From assembly GCF_002210225.1 (NCBI RefSeq), contig NZ_MWUJ01000016.1:1-64000 (forward strand): a DNA stretch of 64,000 nucleotides, in the 5' to 3' direction. This DNA is from Geofilum rhodophaeum (GTDB lineage: Bacteria > Bacteroidota > Bacteroidia > Bacteroidales > Marinilabiliaceae). A program made the translations under genes and the position numbers. Positions 27,497 through 36,963 of the stretch are shown in pieces. The notes under the pieces were generated by a model. It saw only the letters and a list, made by a program, of their open reading frames with translations, was not told the origin of the DNA and made no database searches. How positions within the stretch are numbered: the first letter of the stretch is position 1; each line of letters opens with the position of its first letter.

Positions 27497-28073
27497 TCAG
27501 TTTTAGGACTTTCCCCTTATCGTAGCGGTAGAGACTGCCCGATTCGGGGCAGCGGGCGGTGCCGTCGGGCTGAAAACGCAAATGATGCCCACATTCGCTC
27601 ATCCAGCCGGCATGGCGTGCGGGATTGCCCACCACCAGCGAATAAGGGGCCACATTACGGGTGACGACAGCCCCTGCTCCTATAAAGGCGTGGTGGCCAA
27701 TTTCAATACCACAAATAATGGTGGCGTTGGCGCCGATGGTGGCTCCACGGCAGACCTTGGTCTGCCGGTACTCATGCTTACGGGGAACGGCGCTGCGGGG
27801 ATTAAAAACATTGGTGAAAACCGCCGAGGGCCCCACAAAAACATCGTCCTCACAAACGACGCCCTCGTAGAGCGAAACGTTGTTCTGCACTTTTACGTTA
27901 TTGCCCAGCACCACGCCGGAGGCTACCATAACGTTCTGACCGAGACTGCAATCGCGTCCGATGCGACAGCCGGATATCAGATGGCAAAAGTGCCAGATGC
28001 GCGAACCAGCGCCAATTTCACAATCTTCATCGACTATGGCCGACTCGTGGATGAGTGCTTTTTTGTGTATCAT
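27477..28073 (-). CDS. wbpD: Left-handed beta-helix N-acetyltransferase, WbpD/WlbB type
   Basis: Predicted to acetylate the 3-amino group of the UDP-2-acetamido-3-amino-glucuronate made by WbpE. The 198-residue protein shows hexapeptide repeats from about residue 5 (AIVDEDCEIGAGSRIWHFCH) through CGIEIGHHAFIGAGAVV, then VVGNPARHAGWMSECGHHL and a C-terminal tail with one more cysteine. The ATG at 28073 overlaps the wbpE stop as ATGA; starts upstream only add residues read from the wbpE region. The tight coupling to wbpE supports consecutive steps. Confidence 0.87.
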   Translation of the reverse strand: MIHKKALIHESAIVDEDCEIGAGSRIWHFCHLISGCRIGRDCSLGQNVMVASGVVLGNNVKVQNNVSLYEGVVCEDDVFVGPSAVFTNVFNPRSAVPRKHEYRQTKVCRGATIGANATIICGIEIGHHAFIGAGAVVTRNVAPYSLVVGNPARHAGWMSECGHHLRFQPDGTARCPESGSLYRYDKGKVLKLNEDGCR

Positions 28074-29251
28074 AAGCTTGGATTTAAGGCACATTCTTCG
28101 GCACAACGGCGCACGTTACGAGCAATGTAGGCGGCTTCGCCCGAAAGCATTTCGGTGTGCATGGGCAGGGACAGCACTTCCCGGCTGGCCGCTTCGGCCT
28201 CCGGAAGGGCCACCGGTCCCGCCAGCGCGGCGAAGGCCGGCTGCTGGTGCAGAGCCAGGGGATAGTAAATGCGGGAGGGCACGCCCGCTGCCTGCAGGCG
28301 CTCCTGCAGTGCCGCCCTTTGTCCCTTTGCTACCCGAAGGGTGTATTGGTTGTAAGTGTGCAAGGCGCCGGACTGCTCAAAGGGCAGGGTCAGAAGCGGG
28401 CAATGGCCCAACTCCTGCTGATAAACCGCGGCAACCGCCCGTCGCCGTGCAATAAAATCATTCAAGTGGGGCAATTTAGCCCTTAATATGGCGGCTTGCA
28501 GGGTATCGAGTCGGGAGTTAATGCCGATGCGGGTATGCAGGTACTGTTGTTCGGAGCCGTGGGTGGCCAGACTGCGAATACGCTGCGCCAGGTGGGCCTG
28601 GCGGGTAAAGCAGGCTCCGCCGTCGCCAAAGCCACCGAGATTTTTGGAAGGGAAAAACGAGGTGCAGCCTATGTGACCGATCGTTCCCAAAGCCTGGTCC
28701 CTGCCATTAAAACGACAAGTTGCGCCCAAAGCCTGGGCCACATCTTCCACTACCCACAGCTTGTGCGCTGCTGCCAACGCCATTAAGGCCTCCATATCGG
28801 CAGCCTGACCGAAGAGATGCACGGGCAGTAAAACGCGGGTACGTGGACCAATCAGTGCGGCCACGGAAGCGGGATCGATGTTGAAGGTCTGCGCATCGAT
28901 GTCGGCAAACACCGGCTTTAATCCCAGCAGAGCGATGACTTCGGCTGTTGCCGCAAAAGAAAAAGCCGTGGTGATAACCTCATCACCCGGCTGCAGCTCC
29001 AGCGCCATAAGAGCCAGTTGTAAGGCGTCGGTGCCGTTGCCGCAGGGCAAGACTTGTATACCCCCCAGGGCTACGCCCAACTCCTGTGCAAAAAGGCCGA
29101 CTTCGGGTCCGTTGATGTAGCGACTGTCGGCAACGGCAGCAGCCAAAGCGGCATCAATGTCGCTTTTTAAGCGCAGGTACTGCTGCTCCAGGTCGACCAT
29201 GCGGAGTCGAAATTCGTGTTGTGCTGCTTCCATTGTGCGCTGTACTTGCAT
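28070..29251 (-). CDS. wbpE: DegT/DnrJ/EryC1-family aminotransferase, WbpE type
   Basis: PLP-dependent transaminase predicted to put an amino group at C3 of the 3-keto uronic acid made by WbpB. It has 393 residues from the first ATG. The PLP lysine is K203 in SFFPSKNLGGFGDGGA, and PCGNGTDALQLAL and VEDVAQALGA are the other cofactor motifs. True homology begins around MVDLEQQYLRLKSDID (ATG at 29200), so starts at 29251, 29233 or 29200 are all possible. A -7 box lies at 29287-29280. The orthologous gene in Porphyromonas gingivalis is porR, needed for anchoring type IX cargo. Confidence 0.87.
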   Translation of the reverse strand: MQVQRTMEAAQHEFRLRMVDLEQQYLRLKSDIDAALAAAVADSRYINGPEVGLFAQELGVALGGIQVLPCGNGTDALQLALMALELQPGDEVITTAFSFAATAEVIALLGLKPVFADIDAQTFNIDPASVAALIGPRTRVLLPVHLFGQAADMEALMALAAAHKLWVVEDVAQALGATCRFNGRDQALGTIGHIGCTSFFPSKNLGGFGDGGACFTRQAHLAQRIRSLATHGSEQQYLHTRIGINSRLDTLQAAILRAKLPHLNDFIARRRAVAAVYQQELGHCPLLTLPFEQSGALHTYNQYTLRVAKGQRAALQERLQAAGVPSRIYYPLALHQQPAFAALAGPVALPEAEAASREVLSLPMHTEMLSGEAAYIARNVRRCAEECALNPSL

Positions 29252-29279
29252 AAACTGCCGCTTTCGAAGGCGAAAGGTA

Positions 29280-29287
29280 CAAAATTA
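29280..29287 (-). promoter_or_regulatory. Candidate -7 box before wbpE
   Basis: TAATTTTG on the minus strand is a perfect -7 match, 28 bases before the first wbpE ATG. No good TTTG partner lies 17-23 bases upstream, so it may be a weak internal promoter. Confidence 0.4.
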
Positions 29288-29315
29288 AGGGCAAAATACC
29301 TGCCTCACTCCGAGG

Positions 29316-30380
29316 CTATTCTACTTCTATGGGACCGTCCTCCCCGGGGTAGACATTCAGATCGTCCAAACGCTGACGCAGGGAATGAAAAGTCAGTTGC
29401 CGCCGACGCAGATTCTGCCTGAGCAGCTCTACGGTGCGGGGACTCATGCTTTTGGAGTGGAGAACGACCTGCGACCAGGGGGGCGTCTGCTGCCACAAAT
29501 AGCGCCAGCGAACAGGGTCCATGCCTTCGGCTGTGAGTCGATAATAGCGGCTTCCGGGCAGGTTCCACCAGTGGCCCGACTGTTCTTTGCGGGTAAAAGC
29601 CAAGCGCTTGCCGTCGCCATAGGTACCCCTCCAGGGATAGACAAAATTCTGCAAAAAATAAAACTGTATACGGCGCAGAGGCGGCACTTTTACCATGCCT
29701 TTAGGAAACTCCCAAAACAGGCCCTCGCTGTGGTGCAGCATTACCGTATCGTCAAAGCGATAGTGGGTAAAATCGGGCAGACGTGTAAAATCGAAGGGAT
29801 AATCAGCGCTGAAGCTGCGCATACCCTTTCCGGCTGAGGAGTCGACCCGAAGACCGTTGGCCTGAAAGACGGCCGCCAGTCGCTCAAAGGGCTCTACCCG
29901 ATACCCTCCGGCGCGAAAAACCCGCACCCGGTAGGCGGGGTCCACTTTGCGGCAGACTTCCTCCATAAGCAGGCGGGCCTGGCTGACAACGCCCATAATG
30001 CTGTCCATATTTTCGGGGTCGGCATCGTCCCACAAGCGATGCAGCGAAAAGCGGTTGTAAGAGAAGCGCCATTTCTGCTTTTCCCAACGGGCATCCAGCC
30101 AGTGCGGATGCACGTGCATCTGCACATCGTGCCCCTTTTTAAGCAGGGTGTGTATTTGTTTCTCGATCAGCTCCATATCGAAGCGCAAGTCTTCCACTTC
30201 GGCCGCAAGTTGGCGCAGGCGGTAATAGTGAAGGATGTCCCAAAACACCGTCATTTTGCCCTCAAAGGCATCGAGCACTTCCATCAGGTGCTTAAGGGGG
30301 CGAATCATACAATTCTCCACGGTTCCCGAATCCTCGCCAAAAAACAATTCGTAATCGACCGACAACAAGAGGGGCTTCAT
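29316..30380 (-). CDS. NodB/CE4-fold polysaccharide deacetylase-like protein
   Basis: Cytoplasmic-looking protein (no signal peptide), 354 residues. The start MKPLLLSVDYELFFGE gives the Asp of the deacetylase motif 1 (SVDYE, about 7-11), and DVQMHVHPHW at about 89-98 gives the metal-binding histidines. A later FRAGGYR resembles motif 3. This layout is seen in WbmS-like members of the CE4 superfamily linked to surface polysaccharide loci. It starts the minus-strand group leading into wbpE, 64 bases upstream of it. It probably acts on an N-acetylated sugar or glycan intermediate. Substrate and activity are inferred. Confidence 0.65.
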   Translation of the reverse strand: MKPLLLSVDYELFFGEDSGTVENCMIRPLKHLMEVLDAFEGKMTVFWDILHYYRLRQLAAEVEDLRFDMELIEKQIHTLLKKGHDVQMHVHPHWLDARWEKQKWRFSYNRFSLHRLWDDADPENMDSIMGVVSQARLLMEEVCRKVDPAYRVRVFRAGGYRVEPFERLAAVFQANGLRVDSSAGKGMRSFSADYPFDFTRLPDFTHYRFDDTVMLHHSEGLFWEFPKGMVKVPPLRRIQFYFLQNFVYPWRGTYGDGKRLAFTRKEQSGHWWNLPGSRYYRLTAEGMDPVRWRYLWQQTPPWSQVVLHSKSMSPRTVELLRQNLRRRQLTFHSLRQRLDDLNVYPGEDGPIEVE

Positions 30381-30482
30381 TTCAAGGATACTTTGCTGTT
30401 TAAGTCGGCAATTTATAATAAAAATACCAGACTAGCCAACACCTCCCGCCACTCACAACAGACTGCTTTTTAATTTTTTATT

Positions 30483-30490
30483 TAACTTTG
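30483..30490 (+). promoter_or_regulatory. -7 box of the type IX cargo gene
   Basis: TAACTTTG, a perfect -7 match 36 bases before the ATG at 30527. The -33 region is T-rich but lacks a well-spaced TTTG. Confidence 0.5.
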
Positions 30491-30526
30491 GGGTACAGCT
30501 AACCAACCCTATAAAACAAAAACCCT

Positions 30527-33493
30527 ATGAAAGCTCCCCGCTTAAAAACCGTATTTCTACTGTTGGTCTGGGCGCCAATCCTATGGGCGCAAAACAGTGT
30601 TGATCCACAAAACTGGACCCCCATTGACCAACCCGACCTGGACCAGACTATTGCTGAGGCCCCTAACCTGGAATTCATCGAGGTGGCTCCACCGCCTCAA
30701 CGCTGCTGGCTCGGCCATTCTCCTTATTTGGTTCCCAATCCCGACGGGAACGGTTGGGATGCACTCATGCCTTACTACAGCTCGTATGGAGGAAGTGGCG
30801 AAATAATCATACACGATTTTGAAAAAAACGAAACCACACGTCAAGTATGGGGGGAGAATGAAGGCGATAGTTTCACTGACCTTTATACCGACTTCCACAT
30901 GCAACCTGCCTATTATACCAATCAAAAACTGGCTTTCTATGTTTGGGCTGAAGGAAAGGATCTAAATGGCCAGGCCATAATGCTGCTGGTTTATGATCCT
31001 GCCGTAAACAGAATCACCTATGTAAACATTCCCGACCCGCCGGGTCCGGCGACGAACGTTGAAGGAGGGGCCTTTGACATGAATGAAAATGGCCTGATCT
31101 ACGGCATCGGATGGGACAAAATGAATGATGGATACGTCCCCCTTTCATTCGATGTGGAAAACACGATAGTAAGAACCTACAATAAAATAGCCACTTATCC
31201 AGGCCCCTTTACGGTAAATTACCGCCAGTGTAAAGCGGTTGGAAATTGGGCATATGCGGCCATAGGAAATAACCCATGGCGACTGATTGCTTTCAATTTT
31301 GAGACCGGAGAAGGTAAGATCCTGGCGGAAGCAGACATTACCGGAGATTACAAAACCATTGAACTGCACAAAGTCCAATCGGGCGACCAACGAGGCATCA
31401 AAGGAAGCATACGTAATGCGACCTGGATCCAAACAATTGGGGATTGCCGTCTTGACGAATACCACTTTTGGCTGTTTGATGGAGAAATCCACGAAAGAAC
31501 AGACGACCTTGCGCCCTGGACCGGACAGAGCGCCCAAGATCTTACACGCCCCCCTTTTCAGTGGGCCAGAGAAGGTCAAGTCTGGAGTGAGGATTTTGTT
31601 CCACCAGCAATGCCTCTGGAACAGATAGCAGCTTCAACTTCTGATGTAACAAGATCTGCGGCAGATGCTGTTTTGAGCACCAAAGATCCAGCCAAAGCTG
31701 GTTGGACAATGCTGGAAGACCCCTCTGCTTTTGGCAGCTTTGCCATTCAGGCAGACGCATTGGTGGGAGAAAGTAATGCTAATGGGACGGCTACTGTTGA
31801 TGTAACATTTACCGAAAGTGGCACCTACTACTTGTACTATCGTGCAAAAACTAAGGATACAGACGGAAACGGAATTACCGGCAACAACGACACCCCGCGC
31901 TTCAGTCGCGGCGACACACAAACACCATGGTCAACCGAAACGCAAAGAGCTGCGCATCAAGTGCGCAGCCTCTCCTACGAATGGGAAAAAGCATGGGAAT
32001 CTGAATACGGCGAGGCATTTATATACACCATTGAGCCGGATCAGGTTGGGACGGACCTAAAGTTCGAAATAGAGACCTTCGATGCAGGGGTGACTATAGA
32101 CCAAATTCTCTTCAGTAAAAACCCGAACCTGCAGCTTGGACAAACCCCAATTTTTGTCCACGACAAGGGAAGACCCAATCCTATGGGGCTGGTTGAATTT
32201 CCCTTTAGATTTGAAGGAAGCACAGAACCCGATACGCTCAAGTACCAGGTTAAAATGTACGATGGGGTGGTGAGACGTGTGTTGGAAATAAACGACAGTA
32301 TTTTAGTGGCTACCGACGAGGAATACGGCCAAACCGTATTCTATAATTTGTACGATGGTTCGGCGATCCGTATTGACGGAAGACTGAGTCCGTACTCCAT
32401 GGCCTTTGATAAAGGCGAACAAAAGCTTTACATTTCGGGGTATCCCAATTCCCAAATGTACATTTACGACCTTCGCCGCGGACCAGATCGGCATTGGAGT
32501 CCCCCCAACCCGGTACTGGCGGGATATCTGGGTGTTTACAAAGATGGGGAGAACACGCATTGTCCGCTTGGCACCGAAATAGGCGCAGACCAACGCATTT
32601 ACAATGCCGGAACCACTTATGGTCGTACACGCGACGGTGGTGGTATGGGCTGGTACGACACAACTACCGGGGAAGTGGATGGATTTTATCTGCCCGAATT
32701 TGAGAACCACAGGGTTTTTTGGACTTCAAGCGCCCTAAATGGTCGTTACATCCTTTTTTCCACCAAACCAACCCTGGAGGGGGACCAGGGAAGGATATAT
32801 TGTTGGGATACACAGCTGCAGGATTTTGCTTACCACATAACACCACCGGGGGTATTCGTGCCAGGACCTCTGGAAGAGGTCTTCCCCGGCCTGATGATGG
32901 GCTTTACAAAGACTGACAACAGCGAAATTGGCCGCCTTTATGGCTTTGAAGCAAAATCCGGAAAAGTGCTTTGGACCAAAGATGTTCCTGCAAATCCTGT
33001 TACAGCCATTTCTTTGGTACGCAGACACGCTTACAGTTTTCGTCAGGGACCGGATCGACACATTTGGGCCTTCCTGGGAAACACTTTGGTACGAATTGAC
33101 CCGACCAATATTGAAATAAAGGTAGTTGGGAAGGCAAGTCCGGCTCAATTGGCCTTTGCCAAAAATGGGGTTTATACAGCAGGTGGACATGCCCTAAGAC
33201 GCTTCAAAGATGTACCTGTTGAAACCAACACTTCCTCCATACCCAATACTAGGGGAAAGGATATGGAACATAAAGTGCACCCAAACCCCACCAGCGGCAT
33301 AATAAACATTGAACCTCGCGATGCACCAATTCAGCAAATACGAATCTACAACATGAAAGGGGAATTGATTATTCAAAAAACACCAGCCGACCAAACAGAG
33401 GTGATTGACCTAAGCGCCTACCCCAATGGTTTGTATTTTATTCAAACATCAGACCTCGAAGGCCGTTCCGTCTCCAAAATCCTAAAAAAATAA
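30527..33493 (+). CDS. Large type IX-secreted protein with beta-propeller and C-terminal sorting domain
   Basis: Secreted protein of 988 residues. A signal peptide (about 1-22, ending ILWAQ) is followed by propeller-like strands (about 60-340). A beta-sandwich-like insert at about 390-540 (GTYYLYYRAK, then a Gly/Asn/Asp-rich loop) resembles carbohydrate-binding modules. A second set of propeller-like strands (about 560-900) includes GFEAKSGKVLWTKDV and VRIDPTNIEIKVVG. The last 72 residues (917-988) form a type A sorting domain: VHPNPTSGIINI, IYNMKGELI, LSAYPNGLYFI and final VSKILKK. It will be exported by the Gld/Por system and probably cell-anchored. The catalytic role is unknown. Its bases look more AT-rich than its neighbours. 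Confidence 0.85.
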   Translation: MKAPRLKTVFLLLVWAPILWAQNSVDPQNWTPIDQPDLDQTIAEAPNLEFIEVAPPPQRCWLGHSPYLVPNPDGNGWDALMPYYSSYGGSGEIIIHDFEKNETTRQVWGENEGDSFTDLYTDFHMQPAYYTNQKLAFYVWAEGKDLNGQAIMLLVYDPAVNRITYVNIPDPPGPATNVEGGAFDMNENGLIYGIGWDKMNDGYVPLSFDVENTIVRTYNKIATYPGPFTVNYRQCKAVGNWAYAAIGNNPWRLIAFNFETGEGKILAEADITGDYKTIELHKVQSGDQRGIKGSIRNATWIQTIGDCRLDEYHFWLFDGEIHERTDDLAPWTGQSAQDLTRPPFQWAREGQVWSEDFVPPAMPLEQIAASTSDVTRSAADAVLSTKDPAKAGWTMLEDPSAFGSFAIQADALVGESNANGTATVDVTFTESGTYYLYYRAKTKDTDGNGITGNNDTPRFSRGDTQTPWSTETQRAAHQVRSLSYEWEKAWESEYGEAFIYTIEPDQVGTDLKFEIETFDAGVTIDQILFSKNPNLQLGQTPIFVHDKGRPNPMGLVEFPFRFEGSTEPDTLKYQVKMYDGVVRRVLEINDSILVATDEEYGQTVFYNLYDGSAIRIDGRLSPYSMAFDKGEQKLYISGYPNSQMYIYDLRRGPDRHWSPPNPVLAGYLGVYKDGENTHCPLGTEIGADQRIYNAGTTYGRTRDGGGMGWYDTTTGEVDGFYLPEFENHRVFWTSSALNGRYILFSTKPTLEGDQGRIYCWDTQLQDFAYHITPPGVFVPGPLEEVFPGLMMGFTKTDNSEIGRLYGFEAKSGKVLWTKDVPANPVTAISLVRRHAYSFRQGPDRHIWAFLGNTLVRIDPTNIEIKVVGKASPAQLAFAKNGVYTAGGHALRRFKDVPVETNTSSIPNTRGKDMEHKVHPNPTSGIINIEPRDAPIQQIRIYNMKGELIIQKTPADQTEVIDLSAYPNGLYFIQTSDLEGRSVSKILKK

Positions 33494-33552
33494 TCCCTCC
33501 GCCCTCCAATAAAAAAGAAGACTGGGACCAAAGCCCTTCCACCTGAAATAAA

Positions 33553-33600
33553 CAAAGGGCTGCCTCCTAAAAGACAACCCTTTGCAGATTTTATTTTATT
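33553..33600 (+). terminator. Weak terminator after the cargo gene
   Basis: aaagggctg and caaccctttg form an imperfect stem with a 12-base loop, followed by a T-rich run (ttttattttatt). It also lies at the 3' end of metK. Confidence 0.45.
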
Positions 33601-33605
33601 GTCCG

Positions 33606-34853
<1,248 letters not shown>

Positions 34854-35066
34854 AACAGCATACATTATAAGTCTGCCTGCCCCTGTTTCAGGGACCAACA
34901 GCACTTGTTAAACGAAAAAAGGGAATTTGGAAAACGACGAGCAAAAGATGCGTTTTAGCATTTTTTTTGAGTGGTTGCAAGCTGCCAAATCCCTCCACTG
35001 AATTTCAATGCTACAAAGTAACGAAAAAAAATTAAGAATATCGATTCTAAATTGGGGGGACTTTCC

Positions 35067-36269
35067 CTAAGTCCGGATTTTATGCCCCTTGAGCGCATAG
35101 TATAAGAGATATAGGAAAATCGGAACGCCCAACAGGTAAGCCTGCTGAGCCCCAACCCGGTCTTTGAGGGCCCCATAAAGCAGCGGCAAAAGGGCCCCGC
35201 CTACAATGGCAATAACCATGAGGGAACTGCCTGCCTTGGTAAAACGGCCCAGATCGGTCATCGCAAGGGGCCACAGGGCGGGCCACATGAGCGAACACCC
35301 CAGGGCTATGAGCCCTACGAAATAAATGGACAGGGCGGGGGGGACGAGGACTACAGCGAGGGAGCCGGCCAGTGCAATGAGGGTGACAATGAGCAGGGCG
35401 GTGGACTGACTCAGGTAACGGGGAATCAGCACGATGCCGGCCACATAACCAATCACCATTCCTACGGGAGCAATCCAGGCGTAAAGTTCGGGATGGGCCA
35501 GACCCAGACTCTCGGCGTAGTCGACCAGCGAACCCAGGGCTACGGTTTCTATTCCTACATATAAGAAGAGGGCGAGTACGCCCAGCAAGAGATGGGGGAA
35601 CTGCCAGACGGAACTTTTTCCTGCGGCGTAGGGACAGTCCTGCGCTTCTTCTTCGCGCTCACCGGTAGCGGTAACTTCGGGGAGGGGTGCCAGCAAGGCC
35701 AGCAGACCGAGCAAAAGAAAGAGGATGCTGATGCCTATGAAGGGCAGTCGGGTATCGCTGAGCGCCACATCGCCAACACTTTTGCCAATAACAAGGGAGA
35801 GCACCAGTGGCGCAACGGGCCAGGCCAGCTTATTGGCAATGCCCATGATGCTGATGCGCCGGGCGGCGCTTTCTATGGGACCGAGAATGGTGACGTAAGG
35901 ATTTACCGAGGCCTGTAAAAAGGTGTTGCCGGTACCGCTGATGAAGGAGGCCAGCAGAAAGAGCGGGAGACTCTCTAAGCGGGCCGAAGGCAAAAACAAA
36001 AGAAAACCCAGGGCAAAGAAGAGAAAGGACAAGGCCATGGTTTTTTTGTAGCCGATACGGGCAATCACCAGTGAAGCGGGATAGCCCAGCAGAAGGAAGG
36101 CCGAAAAGGTGGCGGCCAAAACCAGATAGCTCTGTGCCGAAGTAAGAGAAAGGGCCTGCTCCAAGAGCGGAATCAAATAGGTATTGATGCCCAGGGCAAA
36201 GCCGATGGCAAAAAACATGGTGCCCAGAATCATTAAGGGGGCCAGATACTTAGAAACCTTGGTGGACAT
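35067..36269 (-). CDS. FucP-family sugar MFS transporter
   Basis: Inner-membrane proton-sugar symporter, 400 residues with about 12 hydrophobic segments. The first helices FAIGFALGINTYLIPLLEQAL and the GNTFLQASVNPYVTILGP stretch are typical of the FucP/GluP branch (L-fucose, glucose or galactose). The central cytoplasmic loop is basic to acidic (ATGEREEEAQDCP). It stands alone between metK and the tRNA-Glu/rpsT unit. No sugar-catabolic gene is next to it, so the substrate cannot be named. Confidence 0.85.
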   Translation of the reverse strand: MSTKVSKYLAPLMILGTMFFAIGFALGINTYLIPLLEQALSLTSAQSYLVLAATFSAFLLLGYPASLVIARIGYKKTMALSFLFFALGFLLFLPSARLESLPLFLLASFISGTGNTFLQASVNPYVTILGPIESAARRISIMGIANKLAWPVAPLVLSLVIGKSVGDVALSDTRLPFIGISILFLLLGLLALLAPLPEVTATGEREEEAQDCPYAAGKSSVWQFPHLLLGVLALFLYVGIETVALGSLVDYAESLGLAHPELYAWIAPVGMVIGYVAGIVLIPRYLSQSTALLIVTLIALAGSLAVVLVPPALSIYFVGLIALGCSLMWPALWPLAMTDLGRFTKAGSSLMVIAIVGGALLPLLYGALKDRVGAQQAYLLGVPIFLYLLYYALKGHKIRT

Positions 36270-36370
36270 AGCAAACTGCTGAAATAAATAATGGATTCGG
36301 TGCTTAAATATAGTAAATGTGTCGACGCCCGAGGGATCAAAATGAGCTCCGCTTCATTTTTCACATTTTT

Positions 36371-36414
36371 TTTGAAGCAGATATTTGGAAGAATATATTT
36401 TTGCTCTATCTTTG
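36371..36414 (+). promoter_or_regulatory. Two overlapping promoters of the tRNA-Glu/rpsT unit
   Basis: Promoter A: TTTG 36371-36374, 21 bases, TATTTTTG 36396-36403. Promoter B: TTTG 36384-36387, 19 bases, TATCTTTG 36407-36414. Both match the consensus fully, and the start sites would be 11 bases apart, upstream of the tRNA. Confidence 0.85.
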
Positions 36415-36456
36415 CATCCGCATTTGAAAACAGACATTCTGTTTCCCTTGCATCAG

Positions 36457-36531
36457 GGTCCCTTCGTCTAGGGGTTAGGACGCCAGGTTTTCATCCTGGA
36501 AACAGGGGTTCGATTCCCCTAGGGACTACCA
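36457..36531 (+). tRNA. tRNA-Glu (TTC), CCA encoded
   Basis: Full cloverleaf: seven-base acceptor stem with a G1-U72 pair, D loop AGGGGTTA, anticodon stem CCAGG/CCTGG with loop TTTTCAT (anticodon TTC), and T arm AGGGG-TTCGATT-CCCCT. The 3' CCA (36529-36531) is present in the DNA. A second copy lies at 36835-36906. Confidence 0.97.
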
Positions 36532-36563
36532 GTAAAAACTTTAAGAATTTTATCTTTACAACG

Positions 36564-36818
36564 ATGGCAAATCATCAATCTGCTAAGAAAAGAATCAGAC
36601 AGGCCGAGGCCCGTAAGGTACACAATAAATATTACGCCAAAACTGCCCGTAATGCGGTTAAGTCTTTGCGTTTGACTACCGACAAGACTGAGGCCAGCAC
36701 TCAGTATCCCAAGGTGGTTGCCCTGATTGACAAATTGGCTAAGAAGAACATTATTCATAAGAATAAGGCTTCTAACCTGAAAGCCAGTCTGGCCAAGCAC
36801 ATCAACACACTGGCCTAA
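36564..36818 (+). CDS. rpsT: 30S ribosomal protein S20
   Basis: Primary-binding protein of the small ribosomal subunit, contacting 16S rRNA helices. The 84-residue sequence starts [26 protein letters not shown], the standard S20 N terminus, and is rich in lysine and arginine throughout. The ATG at 36564 was chosen because the longer in-frame reading passes through the tRNA gene. It lies 32 bases after one tRNA-Glu and 16 bases before another, with no terminator between, so all three are likely one transcript processed by RNases. Confidence 0.96.
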   Translation: MANHQSAKKRIRQAEARKVHNKYYAKTARNAVKSLRLTTDKTEASTQYPKVVALIDKLAKKNIIHKNKASNLKASLAKHINTLA

Positions 36819-36834
36819 GTCGCACCGACTTCAC

Positions 36835-36906
36835 GGTCCCTTCGTCTAGTGGTTAGGACGCCAGGTTTTCATCCTGGAAACAGGGGTTCGATTCCCCTAG
36901 GGACTA
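36835..36906 (+). tRNA. tRNA-Glu (TTC), CCA not encoded
   Basis: Same sequence as the copy at 36457 except for one base in the D loop (AGTGGTTA instead of AGGGGTTA). The DNA after the discriminator A continues CAA rather than CCA, so the CCA end must be added by nucleotidyltransferase. Confidence 0.96.
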
Positions 36907-36908
36907 CA

Positions 36909-36947
36909 AAAAATGAGGCACATCCTTTTAAGGATGGCCTCATTTTG
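36909..36947 (+). terminator. Terminator of the tRNA-Glu/rpsT unit
   Basis: aaaatgaggc and gcctcatttt form a stem that closes over a second short stem (catcctt/aaggatg), followed by T-rich DNA. It ends the transcript 3 bases after the second tRNA and also faces the 3' end of the lipoprotein operon. Confidence 0.8.
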
Positions 36948-36963
36948 CTATTTATAATCTCAG

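Noticed and set aside
34854-35066. SAM riboswitch in the metK leader
   Set aside because: The 213-base spacer was inspected for the paired core of known SAM riboswitches; none was recognised.
36291-36563. N-terminal extension of ribosomal protein S20
   Set aside because: The in-frame upstream codons read through the tRNA-Glu gene and two promoters; S20 homology starts at 36564.
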